A model generated the notes under the pieces. It had not been told where the DNA came from, did no database searches, and saw only the letters and a program-made list of their open reading frames with translations. The position numbers were made by a program, and so were the translations under genes. A stretch of 64,000 bases of DNA. Origin: Streptomyces violaceoruber (GTDB lineage: Bacteria; Actinomycetota; Actinomycetes; Streptomycetales; Streptomycetaceae). Below, piece after piece: positions 27,176 to 36,821 of the stretch. The first letter of the stretch is position 1; every line of letters begins with the position of its first letter. Location of the stretch: assembly GCF_033406955.1 (NCBI RefSeq), contig NZ_CP137734.1:2480001-2544000 (forward strand). The letters are read 5' to 3'.

Positions 27176-30100
27176 GTGCAGGGACGTTTCAAGAGGGATG
27201 GCAGCGCTTCGGCGGAGCCGGAGCCGCAGGGCGGGACTGGCCCCAAGGCCGTCAGCTCCTCGCCCCAGCACGCCCAGAACCCGGGCCAGACCCAGCCCGG
27301 CGACAGCGGGGAGCGCGCCGGTCAGGCGGCGGGCCCGTCCGCTCCCGGCCAGCAGTCGCCCGCCAAGCCGGCCAAGGGCTCGACCGGCCCCGGCCCGCGA
27401 ATAGCCCTGCGCAACTGGCGGATCTCCACCCGTCTGGTGTCGCTGCTGGCGCTTCCGGTGGTCGCGGCGACCTCGCTGGGCGCGCTGCGCATCAACCAGT
27501 CGATGGACGACATCCAGCAGCTCGAGAACATGAAGCTGCTGACCGAGATGACCAAGCAGGCCACGGAGCTGGCCGCCGCGCTCCAGGAGGAGCGCGACCA
27601 GTCCGCCGGCCCGCTGGCCCACGGCTCGAAGTCCAGCGCGATCGCCGTCAAGGGCGACCGCGAGCAGACCGACCGGGCCCTGAAGAACTTCCTCGACAAG
27701 TCCGAGCAGATCGACGCGGCGAGCAAGGACGGCAAGCTCGTCGGCGTCCGCGACAGCCTCGTCGGCATCGCCAGCGACCTGAACGACCTGACCAAGATCC
27801 GCAGCACGGCGTACACGGCGACGGACAACTCGACCCAGACGGTCGAGGCCTACCACCGCCTGATCACCCACCTGCTCGACCTCTCGCAGGACATGGCGGA
27901 GGCGACCAGCAACCCCGACATGATCCAGCGCACGCGCGCCCTGTCGGCCTTCTCCTCGGCCAAGGAGTACGCGTCCATCCAGCGCGCGGTCCTCGCCGCG
28001 GCCCTCCCCGCGAACAACACCGACAAGGGCGATCTCGCCGAGAACGACCGGCTGTACGCCCAGTCCGCGCTGCAGAGCCAGACCTCCGAGATCCGCAGCT
28101 TCACCAGCATCTACGGCGACGGCGCGGAGGACCTGCTCAAGCCGATCTCCGAGGGCAACCCGGTGATCGAGGCGTCCGACCAGTACGCCGGCCGCGCCGT
28201 CGGCAAGAAGGACGGTCTGGCCAGCCTCAAGGCCCGGTCCTACCAGGACTGGCTGGACGACAGCTCCACCAAGATCCAGCAGATGAAGAACATCGAGCTG
28301 AAGCTGCTGGAGGACATGGAGCAGCAGGCTCGCGAGCTGCGCAACGAGTCCGAGCAAGAGGCCATCATCTCCGGTGTCCTCATCCTGCTCGTGCTCGGCG
28401 TCTCCCTGGTCGGCGCGTTCGTCGTGGCCCGGTCCATGATCCGCTCGCTTCGCCGCCTGGAGGACACCGCGACCAAGGTCGCCCAGGACCGCCTGCCCGA
28501 GCTGGTCAAGCAGCTCTCCGAGACCGACCCGCAGGACGTCGACACCTCGGTGGAGTCCGTCGGTGTGCACTCCCGGGACGAGATCGGCCGAGTGGCCGCG
28601 GCCTTCGACGACGTGCACCGCGAGGCGGTCCGCCTCGCCGCCGAGCAGGCCCTGCTGCGGGGCAACGTCAACGCGATGTTCACCAACCTCTCGCGCCGCT
28701 CCCAGGGCCTCATCCAGCGTCAGCTCTCGCTCATCTCCGAACTGGAGTCCCGCGAGGCCGACCCGGACCAGCTCTCCTCGCTGTTCAAGCTCGACCACCT
28801 CGCCACGCGTATGCGCCGTAACGGTGAGAACCTCCTCGTCCTCGCGGGTGAGGAGCCCGGCCGCCGCTGGACCCGTCCGGTGCCGCTGGTCGACGTGCTC
28901 CGCGCCGCCGCCTCCGAGGTGGAGCAGTACGAGCGCATCGAGCTGGCCTCCGTGCCGAGCACCGAGGTCGCCGGCCGCGTGGTCAACGACCTCGTGCACC
29001 TGCTCGCCGAGCTGCTGGAGAACGCGACCTCGTTCTCCTCGCCGCAGACCAAGGTCAAGGTCACCGGTCACGCACTGCCCGACGGCCGGGTGCTGATCGA
29101 GATCCACGACACCGGTATCGGCCTCTCGCCGGAGGACCTGGCCGCGATCAACGAGCGGCTCGCCTCGCCGCCCACCGTGGACGTCTCCGTCTCCCGCCGC
29201 ATGGGTCTGTTCGTGGTCGGCCGCCTCTCGCAGCGCCACGGCATCCGGATCCAGCTGCGCCCCTCCGACTCCGGCGGTACGACCGCGCTGGTCATGCTGC
29301 CCGTCGACGTCGCCCAGGGCGGCCGCAAGCCGCAGCCGAAGCCGGGCCAGCCCGGCGCGGGCAACGGCGGTCCGGCCGCCGCGCAGGCGGCCGCCGGTGT
29401 CGCCGCGGCCCGCCGTGGCGGACAGGGCGGCGGTGCCCTCGCGGGCGGCGGTGCCTTCGGCGGTGGAAGTGGCGGCGGCGCCCTCGGCGCGGGTGCGCCG
29501 GGCGGTCGGCTCGGTGCCGGCCAGGGGCCGCGGGCCGCACTGCCCGGGCGCGACGCGGGCGGCCGCCCGGGGGCACCGGGTGGCGCGCGCGGGCCCCAGT
29601 CCCCCGCGGTCCCGGGCCAGCAGAACCGTCCGGCTCCGGCCGGCGCGGGTGCCGGTGCCGGTCAGCAGGCGCCCGGTGCTCCGCAGGGTCTGCAGGCCGC
29701 GGGCATGAACGCGCCGCAGGGCAACGCGCCGGCGAACAACGCCTCGCAGGGTCAGGACATGTTCGGCGGCAACCGCGCGCCGGGCGCGCCCCCGCAGCGC
29801 AAGCGGGGCGGCAACGGCGACGCCGAGCAGGGCCGCCGTCCGCAGCTGCCGCCGCGCGGCGGTCCGCGGGCCGAGCTGCCCGGCGGCAACCCGCAGCCGC
29901 GGGTGCCCAGCTGGAGCGACGAGAACGCGCAGCCGCCGGTGCCGCGGGCCTCGCTGGACGCCCCGCGCGGCCACGACGAGCCGGACAGCTCCCGCACCGA
30001 CCGGACGCCGCGCCTCGACGAGCGTCAGGGCCCGGGCTCGACCGCCGAGATGCCGGCCGTGCCCCGGTTCGGCGAGCCCCAGTCCCCCGCCGCCACGGCC

Positions 30101-31165
30101 GAGTTCGCCCGCCCCGACTTCGACGCCCCGGCGCCCCGTCGGGACGAGTCGCAGGACACGGGCCAGTACGCCCAGCCCGGCCAGAACCAGTACGACGCGC
30201 GGAACGAGTACGAGGACCAGTACGGGCAGCAGAGCCAGTACGGGCAGGACCAGTACGGGCAGGACCAGTACGCACCCGGCCAGTACGGTCAGGCCGGTCC
30301 CGGCCAGGACCAGTACGACCGGCCCCGGTTCGGCCAGGACGCCCCGCAGAACGACCAGTTCGCGCGGCCCGAGCCGGCCGCCCCGCAGCAGGACGGCGGA
30401 GCCTTCGTCCGCTCGGACGTCTTCGGTGGTCAGCCGGCCCCGAACGGCCAGGCCCCGGCCGACCGGTTCGCCGCCTCCCAGGGCTACGACAACGGCTCGA
30501 CCGGTCAGCACGGCCTGCCGGGCCGTCAGGACCCGGCCGTCACCGGCCAGTTCGAGCGTCCGCAGGCGGGTGGCACGCAGGGCGGGAACGACTTCGGCGC
30601 CCCGCGTCCGCCGGCCCCGCAGCGACCGGTTCCGCAGGAGCCCGCGGGTCAGAACACCAACGGAACTCCCGCACAGCGCCCCGGAGACGGCTGGGCCCTG
30701 CCCCCGGCCTCCGGTCCCGGTGACGGGCGTACGCCGCTGTACGACACGCTGGAGACCAACTGGTTCCACGGTGACCGCGAGTCGAGGGCGCCGCAGGCCG
30801 CCCCGGCCGCGTCCCCGGAGCCGCAGGCCGCCCAGCCCCAGACCCCGGCGGCCCCCCAGCGGCCGGCCACCTCGGCCTGGCGCAGCTCGCCGAACGACGA
30901 TCTCGTCCGGCAGGCGGAGCGCGTCAGGCAGCCGGCCGCGGGCGGGGTCACCACCTCCGGCCTTCCGCGCCGGGTACCCCGGGCCAACCTCGTCCCGGGG
31001 ACGGCTCAGCAGCAGTCGCACCAGAGCGGTCCGGCGGTTTCGCGTGCGCCCGACGACGTGCGCGGCCGGCTGACCAATCTCCGTCGGGGAATCGCACAGG
31101 GCCGTCAGGCCGGTACCAACCAGACCGGCAGCTACCCGCGGCCCACTCACCAGCAGGAGCGTTAG
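27176..31165 (+). CDS. cvnA1: CvnA1: nitrate/nitrite-sensor-type membrane histidine kinase-like protein
   Basis: 1329 aa. A Pro/Gly-rich cytosolic N-terminus (1-80) is followed by TM1 at about 86-104 and an extracellular NIT-like sensing domain (about 110-390). TM2 is at about 395-417, then HAMP. A kinase-like core has LDHLATRMRRNGENLLVLAGE and the HATPase N-box ELLENATSFSSP near 605. A 600-residue disordered tail has QYGQDQYGQDQY repeats and ends in a conserved SGLPRRVPRANLV...RGRLTNLRRG block. GTG 27176 with AGAGG upstream is chosen. It starts the cvnABCD operon, whose proteins form a membrane heterocomplex likened to a GPCR system. Confidence 0.9.
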   Translation: MQGRFKRDGSASAEPEPQGGTGPKAVSSSPQHAQNPGQTQPGDSGERAGQAAGPSAPGQQSPAKPAKGSTGPGPRIALRNWRISTRLVSLLALPVVAATSLGALRINQSMDDIQQLENMKLLTEMTKQATELAAALQEERDQSAGPLAHGSKSSAIAVKGDREQTDRALKNFLDKSEQIDAASKDGKLVGVRDSLVGIASDLNDLTKIRSTAYTATDNSTQTVEAYHRLITHLLDLSQDMAEATSNPDMIQRTRALSAFSSAKEYASIQRAVLAAALPANNTDKGDLAENDRLYAQSALQSQTSEIRSFTSIYGDGAEDLLKPISEGNPVIEASDQYAGRAVGKKDGLASLKARSYQDWLDDSSTKIQQMKNIELKLLEDMEQQARELRNESEQEAIISGVLILLVLGVSLVGAFVVARSMIRSLRRLEDTATKVAQDRLPELVKQLSETDPQDVDTSVESVGVHSRDEIGRVAAAFDDVHREAVRLAAEQALLRGNVNAMFTNLSRRSQGLIQRQLSLISELESREADPDQLSSLFKLDHLATRMRRNGENLLVLAGEEPGRRWTRPVPLVDVLRAAASEVEQYERIELASVPSTEVAGRVVNDLVHLLAELLENATSFSSPQTKVKVTGHALPDGRVLIEIHDTGIGLSPEDLAAINERLASPPTVDVSVSRRMGLFVVGRLSQRHGIRIQLRPSDSGGTTALVMLPVDVAQGGRKPQPKPGQPGAGNGGPAAAQAAAGVAAARRGGQGGGALAGGGAFGGGSGGGALGAGAPGGRLGAGQGPRAALPGRDAGGRPGAPGGARGPQSPAVPGQQNRPAPAGAGAGAGQQAPGAPQGLQAAGMNAPQGNAPANNASQGQDMFGGNRAPGAPPQRKRGGNGDAEQGRRPQLPPRGGPRAELPGGNPQPRVPSWSDENAQPPVPRASLDAPRGHDEPDSSRTDRTPRLDERQGPGSTAEMPAVPRFGEPQSPAATAEFARPDFDAPAPRRDESQDTGQYAQPGQNQYDARNEYEDQYGQQSQYGQDQYGQDQYAPGQYGQAGPGQDQYDRPRFGQDAPQNDQFARPEPAAPQQDGGAFVRSDVFGGQPAPNGQAPADRFAASQGYDNGSTGQHGLPGRQDPAVTGQFERPQAGGTQGGNDFGAPRPPAPQRPVPQEPAGQNTNGTPAQRPGDGWALPPASGPGDGRTPLYDTLETNWFHGDRESRAPQAAPAASPEPQAAQPQTPAAPQRPATSAWRSSPNDDLVRQAERVRQPAAGGVTTSGLPRRVPRANLVPGTAQQQSHQSGPAVSRAPDDVRGRLTNLRRGIAQGRQAGTNQTGSYPRPTHQQER

Positions 31166-31588
31166 TTGAGCCCGATGAGCCAGGCGGCACAGAACCTCAA
31201 CTGGTTGATCACGAATTTCGTGGACAACACCCCGGGGGTGTCCCACACCGTCGTCGTGTCCGCCGACGGACTCCTCCTGGCGATGTCCGAGGGCTTCCCT
31301 CGCGACCGCGCCGACCAGCTCGCGGCCGTCGCCTCGGGGCTGACCTCACTGACCGCCGGGGCGTCCCGGATCTTCGAGGGCGGCAACGTGGCGCAGACGG
31401 TCGTGGAGATGGAGCGGGGGTTCCTCTTCCTCATGTCCGTCTCGGACGGCTCGTCCCTGGCCGTCCTCGCGCACCCGGAGTGCGACATCGGCCTCGTCGG
31501 CTACGAGATGGCGCTCCTGGTCGACCGCGCGGGTGCGGTCCTCACACCCGACCTGCGCGCCGAACTACAAGGCAGTCTGCTCCACTGA
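31166..31588 (+). CDS. cvnB1: CvnB1: roadblock/LC7-domain protein
   Basis: 140-aa roadblock fold (SQAAQNLNWLITNFVDNTPG, then HTVVVSADGLLLAMSEGFPR). Such proteins act as GTPase-regulating partners. TTG at 31166 directly follows the cvnA1 stop and has GGAG six nt before it; ATG 31175 is too far from it, so TTG is preferred. The second conservon has GTG at the same place. About 94% identical to CvnB2. Confidence 0.92.
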   Translation: MSPMSQAAQNLNWLITNFVDNTPGVSHTVVVSADGLLLAMSEGFPRDRADQLAAVASGLTSLTAGASRIFEGGNVAQTVVEMERGFLFLMSVSDGSSLAVLAHPECDIGLVGYEMALLVDRAGAVLTPDLRAELQGSLLH

Positions 31589-31699
31589 TCGGCCCCGGCA
31601 CCACCCGTGTTACCAAATCACCGTCCGGCCGCCACAATCCCCCCACCGGCCTCGTCAGACGGCTTGACTGACCGACTTGCTGTCCCGCCCGGAGGATTC

Positions 31700-32098
31700 A
31701 TGACCCCGCCCACCGCCTCTCATGATCCGTACGCGGAGCCGTACGAGGACGAGGGCGACCAGCCGCTGGTCCGTCCCTACGCGATGACCGGCGGCCGGAC
31801 CAGGCCGCGCTACCAGCTCGCCATCGAGGCGCTGATCAGTACGACGGCCGACCCGGCAGCGCTCATGGGGCTCCTTCCCGAGCACCAGCGGATCTGCCAC
31901 CTGTGCCGCGAGGTGAAATCGGTGGCCGAGGTGTCGGCCCTGCTGGCGATGCCGCTCGGGGTGGCGCGAATCCTGGTCGCGGACCTCGCGGAGGCGGGGC
32001 TCGTCGCCATTCACCAGCCTGGCGGAGACGAGAACAACGGCGGTGCGCCTGACGTGACACTGCTCGAAAGGGTGCTCAGTGGACTTCGAAAGCTCTGA
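31700..32098 (+). CDS. cvnC1: CvnC1: DUF742 protein
   Basis: 132 aa from ATG 31700 with GGAGG five nt upstream. The DUF742 core begins at PLVRPYAMTGGRTRPRYQLA and has a winged-helix-like LCREVKSVAEVSALLAMPLG segment. It ends in DVTLLERVLSGLRKL, whose codons overlap the cvnD1 start by 20 nt. Only about 20 acidic residues precede the core, unlike the long tail of CvnC2. Confidence 0.92.
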   Translation: MTPPTASHDPYAEPYEDEGDQPLVRPYAMTGGRTRPRYQLAIEALISTTADPAALMGLLPEHQRICHLCREVKSVAEVSALLAMPLGVARILVADLAEAGLVAIHQPGGDENNGGAPDVTLLERVLSGLRKL

Positions 32099-32654
32099 CG
32101 GAGGGCGGGCGACCACCTCCGCGAAGATCGTGGTGGCCGGCGGCTTCGGCGTCGGCAAGACCACGTTCGTGGGCGCCGTCTCCGAGATCAACCCTCTGCG
32201 CACCGAGGCCGTGATGACCTCGGCCAGCGCGGGGATCGACGACCTCACGCACGCCGGGGACAAGACGACCACGACGGTCGCCATGGACTTCGGCCGCATC
32301 ACGCTCGACCAGGACCTGATCCTGTACCTGTTCGGCACGCCCGGCCAGGACCGGTTCTGGTTCATGTGGGACGACCTGGTGCGCGGCGCCATCGGCGCGG
32401 TCGTGCTGTGCGACACCCGCCGGCTGGCCGACTGCTTCCCGGCCGTCGACTACTTCGAGAACAGCGGTCTGCCGTTCGTCGTCGCGCTCAACGGCTTCGA
32501 CGGCCAGCAGCCCTACTCGCCGGACGAGGTGCGCGAGGCGCTGCAGATCGGTCCGGACACCCCGATCATCACGACCGACGCCCGGCACCGCGCCGACGCG
32601 AAGTCGGCTCTGATCACGCTGGTCGAGCACGCGCTGATGGCCCGTCTGCGGTAG
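32079..32654 (+). CDS. cvnD1: CvnD1: Ras-like small GTPase
   Basis: 191 aa from GTG 32079. P-loop GGFGVGKTTFVGAVSE, switch II LFGTPGQDRFWFMW, and a base-recognition motif ALNGFD replacing NKxD. In characterised conservons the D protein binds GTP and joins A-C at the membrane. It is followed by a strong terminator closing the operon. Confidence 0.94.
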   Translation: MDFESSDGGRATTSAKIVVAGGFGVGKTTFVGAVSEINPLRTEAVMTSASAGIDDLTHAGDKTTTTVAMDFGRITLDQDLILYLFGTPGQDRFWFMWDDLVRGAIGAVVLCDTRRLADCFPAVDYFENSGLPFVVALNGFDGQQPYSPDEVREALQIGPDTPIITTDARHRADAKSALITLVEHALMARLR

Positions 32655-32712
32655 GTCCACCGGCCACCGCAGCCAAGTCGGCAGGGTTCTACGGCACTTG
32701 TCGTAGACGGTT

Positions 32713-32748
32713 CGGAGCCGACTGTGTCCTTTGACACGGTCGGCTCCG
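32713..32748 (+). terminator. Terminator of conservon 1
   Basis: A 16-bp stem (32713-32728 with 32733-32748, one G-U pair) and a CTTT loop, 58 nt after cvnD1. Confidence 0.88.
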
Positions 32749-33060
32749 CTGTTCATAACGTTTCGGCAGAGGAATCGGGTGGTACCGACACGCGACGCGG
32801 TCAACTGGTCTCGCTGCGCGCACGAACGCCCCGTCTTTTGACGGACCTCGCTCTTTATGACCGTTTTACGTGGGGCTTACATCACGTGTAACCCCCGCGT
32901 TCCACTGTTTGGAAGAGCGCTGGTCGCCGTGCTGGAATGCCAGAACTGCCCCATGGTCTAAGACGTACTCAGCAGTAGCGCGTACTCGATGACTGACGGA
33001 GTGGGTTCTGAGACACAGCGGCACGACACAGGTGCCGACCGCCGAGAGGTTGTTGGTCGA
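32749..33060 (+). promoter_or_regulatory. Conservon 2 upstream region with inverted repeat
   Basis: About 310 bp non-coding. TTACA (32877-32881), 5 nt, TGTAA (32887-32891) form an exact inverted repeat in a locally AT-rich stretch. An ATG at 32989 is in frame with cvnA2 but lacks a ribosome-binding site. Confidence 0.45.
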
Positions 33061-36000
33061 GTGAGGCGAAGCAAGAACAGTCCCGAGCCATCGGCCCGGG
33101 GCAACTTCACCCCGCCGCCGCGCACAGCGGCGCCCGCCCCCGCCCCCGCCGCGGAACCCCAGGCCGAGCCGCCCGCGCCGAGCGGTGGCCGTTTCACGCC
33201 GCGCAACTGGCGGGTGACCACCCGGCTGAACGCGATCCTGCTCATACCCGTGCTGGTCGGCCTCGTCATGGGCGGCTTCCAGGTGAAGGGCTCGATCGAC
33301 ACCTGGCAGGACGCCGAGGACGCCGAGAGCACCGCGCGTCTCGTGCGCGCCTCCCTCGGATACGCCAACGCCCTCTACAACGAGCGCGACATCACCGCGG
33401 CCCCCCTGCTGCAGGGCAAGGGGGAGAAGGACACCACCGTCGCCGCGGCCCGCCGGGCCACCGACGAGGCGGCCGACACCTTCGACGCGGCGGCCCAGGG
33501 CATGCCCGGCAAGGCCGGCCTGGAGCGCCGGCTGAAGGTGTTCCGAGAACAGGAACCCAAGCTCCAGACGCTGCGGGCGGCCGCGTACACCTCCAAGCTC
33601 AAGGGCGTGGAGACCGAGGAGGGCTACACCGGCGTCGCCCACCCCCTCATGGAGTTCGCCAACGAGCTGGGCCTGGGCACCGGCAACATCACCTCCTACG
33701 GCCGTACCGTCTACGCGATCTCCCTGACCAAGGCCGCGCTCTCCCTGGAGCGCTCCATCGGCATGCACATGCTGGTCAAGCCGGGTCCGGAGCCCGGCCA
33801 CCTCGCCAGCCAGCGCGTCGCGCTCTCCTCGTACGCCTACCTGGAGCGCATCGCGATCGAGGAGTACATCGGCGGCGGCACCGAGGCGGACGCGCAGAAG
33901 CTCGAGGACGCCCAGGCCAAGCTCAAGGAGGACGGCGCGGCCATGGCCAAGGAGGCCAAGGCCAAGGACCCGGACTACGTTCCGCCGCCGTCCAACCCGA
34001 CGACGATGATCTCGGAGCTGGCCGGACTCGAGTCCACCGACACCAGCGATCGCGCGGAGCTGGCCCAGCAGGGCATCACGCCGGAAAACTGGTGGGCGGT
34101 CAACACCCTCAAGTTCGACGCGTACCAGAAGATCGAGTCGGACCTCGCCGACAAGGCGGTGTCCGAGGCGTCCACGATCGCCGACGACGCCGAGCGGGAC
34201 GCCTACATCACGGGCGCCGCGGTCGTGATCGCACTGCTCGCCGCGTTCGTCCTGGCCGGCATGGTGGCCCGCGGGATGAGCCGCTCCATGCGCCGGCTGC
34301 GCAACGCCGCCTTCGGCATCGCCGAGCAGCGCCTGCCGATGCTGGTCGACCAGCTCTCCCGCACCGACCCCGGCCGGGTCGACACCCGGGTGCAGCCGAT
34401 CCCGATCACCTCCACCGACGAGATCGGCGAGGTCGCCCGCGCCTTCGACCAGGTGCACCGCGAGGCGGTCCGGCTCGCCGCCGAGCAGGCTCTGCTGCGG
34501 GGCAACATCAACGCGATCTTCACCAACCTGTCGCGCCGCAACCAGTCGCTGATCGAGGGCCAGCTGAGCCTGATCACCGACCTGGAGAACAACGAGGCCG
34601 ACCCGGACCAGCTGGAGAACCTCTTCCGCCTGGACCACCTGGCCACCCGTATGCGCCGCAACGGCGAGAACCTCCTGGTCCTCGCCGGCGAGGAACCCGG
34701 CCGCCGCTGGGACCAGCCGGTCCCGCTGGTCGACGTGCTGCGCGCCGCCTCCTCCGAGGTGGAGCAGTACGAGCGCATCGAGCTGTCGGGTGTCCCCGAG
34801 GCCGAAATCCACGGCCGCGCCGTGACCGACCTCGTGCACCTGCTCGCCGAGCTGCTGGAGAACGCCACGACGTTCTCCTCGCCGCAGACCAAGGTCCGCG
34901 TCACCGCGACCCGGCTGCCCGACGGCCGCGTGATGGTCGAGATCCACGACAAGGGCATCGGCCTGACCGCCGAGGACTTCGCGGACATCAACCACAAGCT
35001 GGCCAACCCGCCGACCGTGGACGCCGCGATCTCGCAGCGCATGGGCCTGTTCGTGGTCGGCCGGCTGTCCGACCGGCACGGCATCCGCGTGCAGCTGCGC
35101 CCCTCCGGGGAGCAGGCGGGCACCACCTCGCTGGTCATGCTCCCGGACGCCATCACCCACGGTGGCGGTGGCGAGCATCAGCAGCAGCGCGACGACTTCA
35201 CCGTGTCGCAGATCATCCCGGAGCAGAACTTCCAGGGCGGCGGCGAGAGCTTCGGCCAGGTCGGCCAGCCCATGCGGACCGCCGCGGAGCTGGGCTTCGA
35301 CGACAGCCGGTACGCCGAGATCCCCGACGACATACGCGAGCTGGACCCGGTGGGCCGCTCCCTGATGCGCGAGGAGCGCCGCGCGGCCCTGGAGGCCCAG
35401 TCGCACCCCGAGCTGCCCGGTCCCGCGGACCGGGGCGGCGCCGGGAACGACGGCGCCACCGGCTTCCAGGACCAGTTCGCCGGACAGCAGCCGGGCTACG
35501 ACGGTCAGCAGCCGGGCTACGACCAGTCCCCCGACGGCTACCAGCAGCAGCCGAACGGCGCGTACCAGGAGTCGCCGAACGCAGCGTACGACCAGCAGTC
35601 GGCGTACGCCGACCCGCAGCAGGCGTACCAGGAACCGCGGCAGGCGTCGTACGACGAGCAGTACTACGCGCCGAACGGCGGTCTGCCGGAGGCCGGGAAC
35701 TACTCGCCCGTCGAGCAGCGGCGCCACCAGGACGACTGGCCGCAGCAGGACGGATACCAGAACGGATATCCGGACCAGTACCCGACCGGTGCCCCTCAGT
35801 CGCAATCCGCCGAGGCCGCTGACGTGAGCGAGGCGGACCGCGTAGGCTTCGACCGTCCGGGGCCGGCCCCCTCCGCCGCCCACGAGCTGACCGACGCCGG
35901 TCTTCCCCGCCGCGGATCCACCGCGAGCGGCGCGGGCGATGCGGGGCACGTGGGCCAGGAGACGCCGGCCGCCGCACCGGGGGCGGGCGGCGAGGACACC

Positions 36001-36303
36001 TGGCGGTCGGCCAACGACGACCGCTGGCAGCAGGCCTCCTCGCTGCGCAAGCCCAAGGCGGGCGGGGTGACCTCTTCGGGCCTCCCGCGCCGGGTGCCCA
36101 AGGCCAACCTGGTCGAGGGCGCGGCCGAGACCACTCCACAGGGAGGCCCCCAGGTCTCCCGCGCTCCGGAGGACGTCCGGGGCAGGCTGAGCAACCTGCG
36201 GCGCGGCGTCGAGCGAGGCCGCAACGCAGGCAGTGAAACGAACGGCCAGGACACGAGGAATGAACACCGTGGTCCTGACAGCACCTACAACCAGGAGCGT
36301 TAG
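33061..36303 (+). CDS. cvnA2: CvnA2: second NIT/HAMP/HATPase sensor
   Basis: 1080 aa from GTG 33061 (GAGAGG about 10 nt upstream), matching the way cvnA1 starts. TM1 is at about 57-75, the extracellular NIT-type domain to about 378, TM2 at about 381-403, then HAMP. The kinase-like core contains LDHLATRMRRNGENLLVLAGE and ELLENATTFSSP near 598. The tail is Gln/Tyr/Pro-rich, shorter than in CvnA1, and ends in the same SGLPRRVPKANLV...RGRLSNLRRG block. The core is closely similar to CvnA1 while the sensing domain differs, so the two should respond to different signals. Confidence 0.9.
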   Translation: MRRSKNSPEPSARGNFTPPPRTAAPAPAPAAEPQAEPPAPSGGRFTPRNWRVTTRLNAILLIPVLVGLVMGGFQVKGSIDTWQDAEDAESTARLVRASLGYANALYNERDITAAPLLQGKGEKDTTVAAARRATDEAADTFDAAAQGMPGKAGLERRLKVFREQEPKLQTLRAAAYTSKLKGVETEEGYTGVAHPLMEFANELGLGTGNITSYGRTVYAISLTKAALSLERSIGMHMLVKPGPEPGHLASQRVALSSYAYLERIAIEEYIGGGTEADAQKLEDAQAKLKEDGAAMAKEAKAKDPDYVPPPSNPTTMISELAGLESTDTSDRAELAQQGITPENWWAVNTLKFDAYQKIESDLADKAVSEASTIADDAERDAYITGAAVVIALLAAFVLAGMVARGMSRSMRRLRNAAFGIAEQRLPMLVDQLSRTDPGRVDTRVQPIPITSTDEIGEVARAFDQVHREAVRLAAEQALLRGNINAIFTNLSRRNQSLIEGQLSLITDLENNEADPDQLENLFRLDHLATRMRRNGENLLVLAGEEPGRRWDQPVPLVDVLRAASSEVEQYERIELSGVPEAEIHGRAVTDLVHLLAELLENATTFSSPQTKVRVTATRLPDGRVMVEIHDKGIGLTAEDFADINHKLANPPTVDAAISQRMGLFVVGRLSDRHGIRVQLRPSGEQAGTTSLVMLPDAITHGGGGEHQQQRDDFTVSQIIPEQNFQGGGESFGQVGQPMRTAAELGFDDSRYAEIPDDIRELDPVGRSLMREERRAALEAQSHPELPGPADRGGAGNDGATGFQDQFAGQQPGYDGQQPGYDQSPDGYQQQPNGAYQESPNAAYDQQSAYADPQQAYQEPRQASYDEQYYAPNGGLPEAGNYSPVEQRRHQDDWPQQDGYQNGYPDQYPTGAPQSQSAEAADVSEADRVGFDRPGPAPSAAHELTDAGLPRRGSTASGAGDAGHVGQETPAAAPGAGGEDTWRSANDDRWQQASSLRKPKAGGVTSSGLPRRVPKANLVEGAAETTPQGGPQVSRAPEDVRGRLSNLRRGVERGRNAGSETNGQDTRNEHRGPDSTYNQER

Positions 36304-36304
36304 T

Positions 36305-36727
36305 GTGAGCCCGATGAGCCAGGCGGCGCAGAACCTGAACTGGTTGATCACCAACTTCGTGGACAACACCCCGGGGGTGTCCCACACGGTGGTGGTCTCC
36401 GCCGACGGACTCCTTCTGGCGATGTCCGAAGGGTTCCCTCGCGACCGAGCCGATCAGCTCGCGGCCGTCGCCTCCGGCCTGACCTCGCTGACCGCCGGTG
36501 CCTCGCGCATCTTCGAGGGCGGCAGCGTGAACCAGACGGTTGTGGAGATGGAGCGCGGATTCCTCTTCATCATGTCCATCTCCGACGGCTCGTCCCTCGC
36601 GGTTCTCGCACACCCCGAGGCGGACATCGGTCTCATTGGGTACGAGATGGCCCTTCTGGTGGACCGTGCCGGCACGGTTCTGACCCCCGATCTGCGGGCG
36701 GAGCTCCAAGGGAGCCTTCTCAACTAA
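36305..36727 (+). CDS. cvnB2: CvnB2: roadblock/LC7-domain protein
   Basis: 140 aa from GTG 36305, one nt after the cvnA2 stop, GGAG upstream. It differs from CvnB1 at only about eight positions (for example C-to-A in HPEADIGL). Such closeness means the B proteins could exchange between the two complexes. Confidence 0.92.
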   Translation: MSPMSQAAQNLNWLITNFVDNTPGVSHTVVVSADGLLLAMSEGFPRDRADQLAAVASGLTSLTAGASRIFEGGSVNQTVVEMERGFLFIMSISDGSSLAVLAHPEADIGLIGYEMALLVDRAGTVLTPDLRAELQGSLLN

Positions 36728-36821
36728 AGGACAGACGGTGCGTTTTGGCGTCCCGTGGCCGTAAAGTTTCGGGACGCGGCTCCACAGCGATGGGTGCCAG
36801 GCACAGTCGGAGGAGGAAAAA

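Noticed and set aside
27173..31246. 1357-codon minus-strand ORF opposite cvnA1
   Set aside because: Codon-shadow of the true gene: Leu/Gly/Arg/Val-rich without domains, caused by high GC3. The plus strand has recognisable domains, start and operon context.
32866..36387. 1173-codon minus-strand ORF opposite cvnA2
   Set aside because: Same shadow effect; composition mirrors the one opposite cvnA1 and has no start signals.
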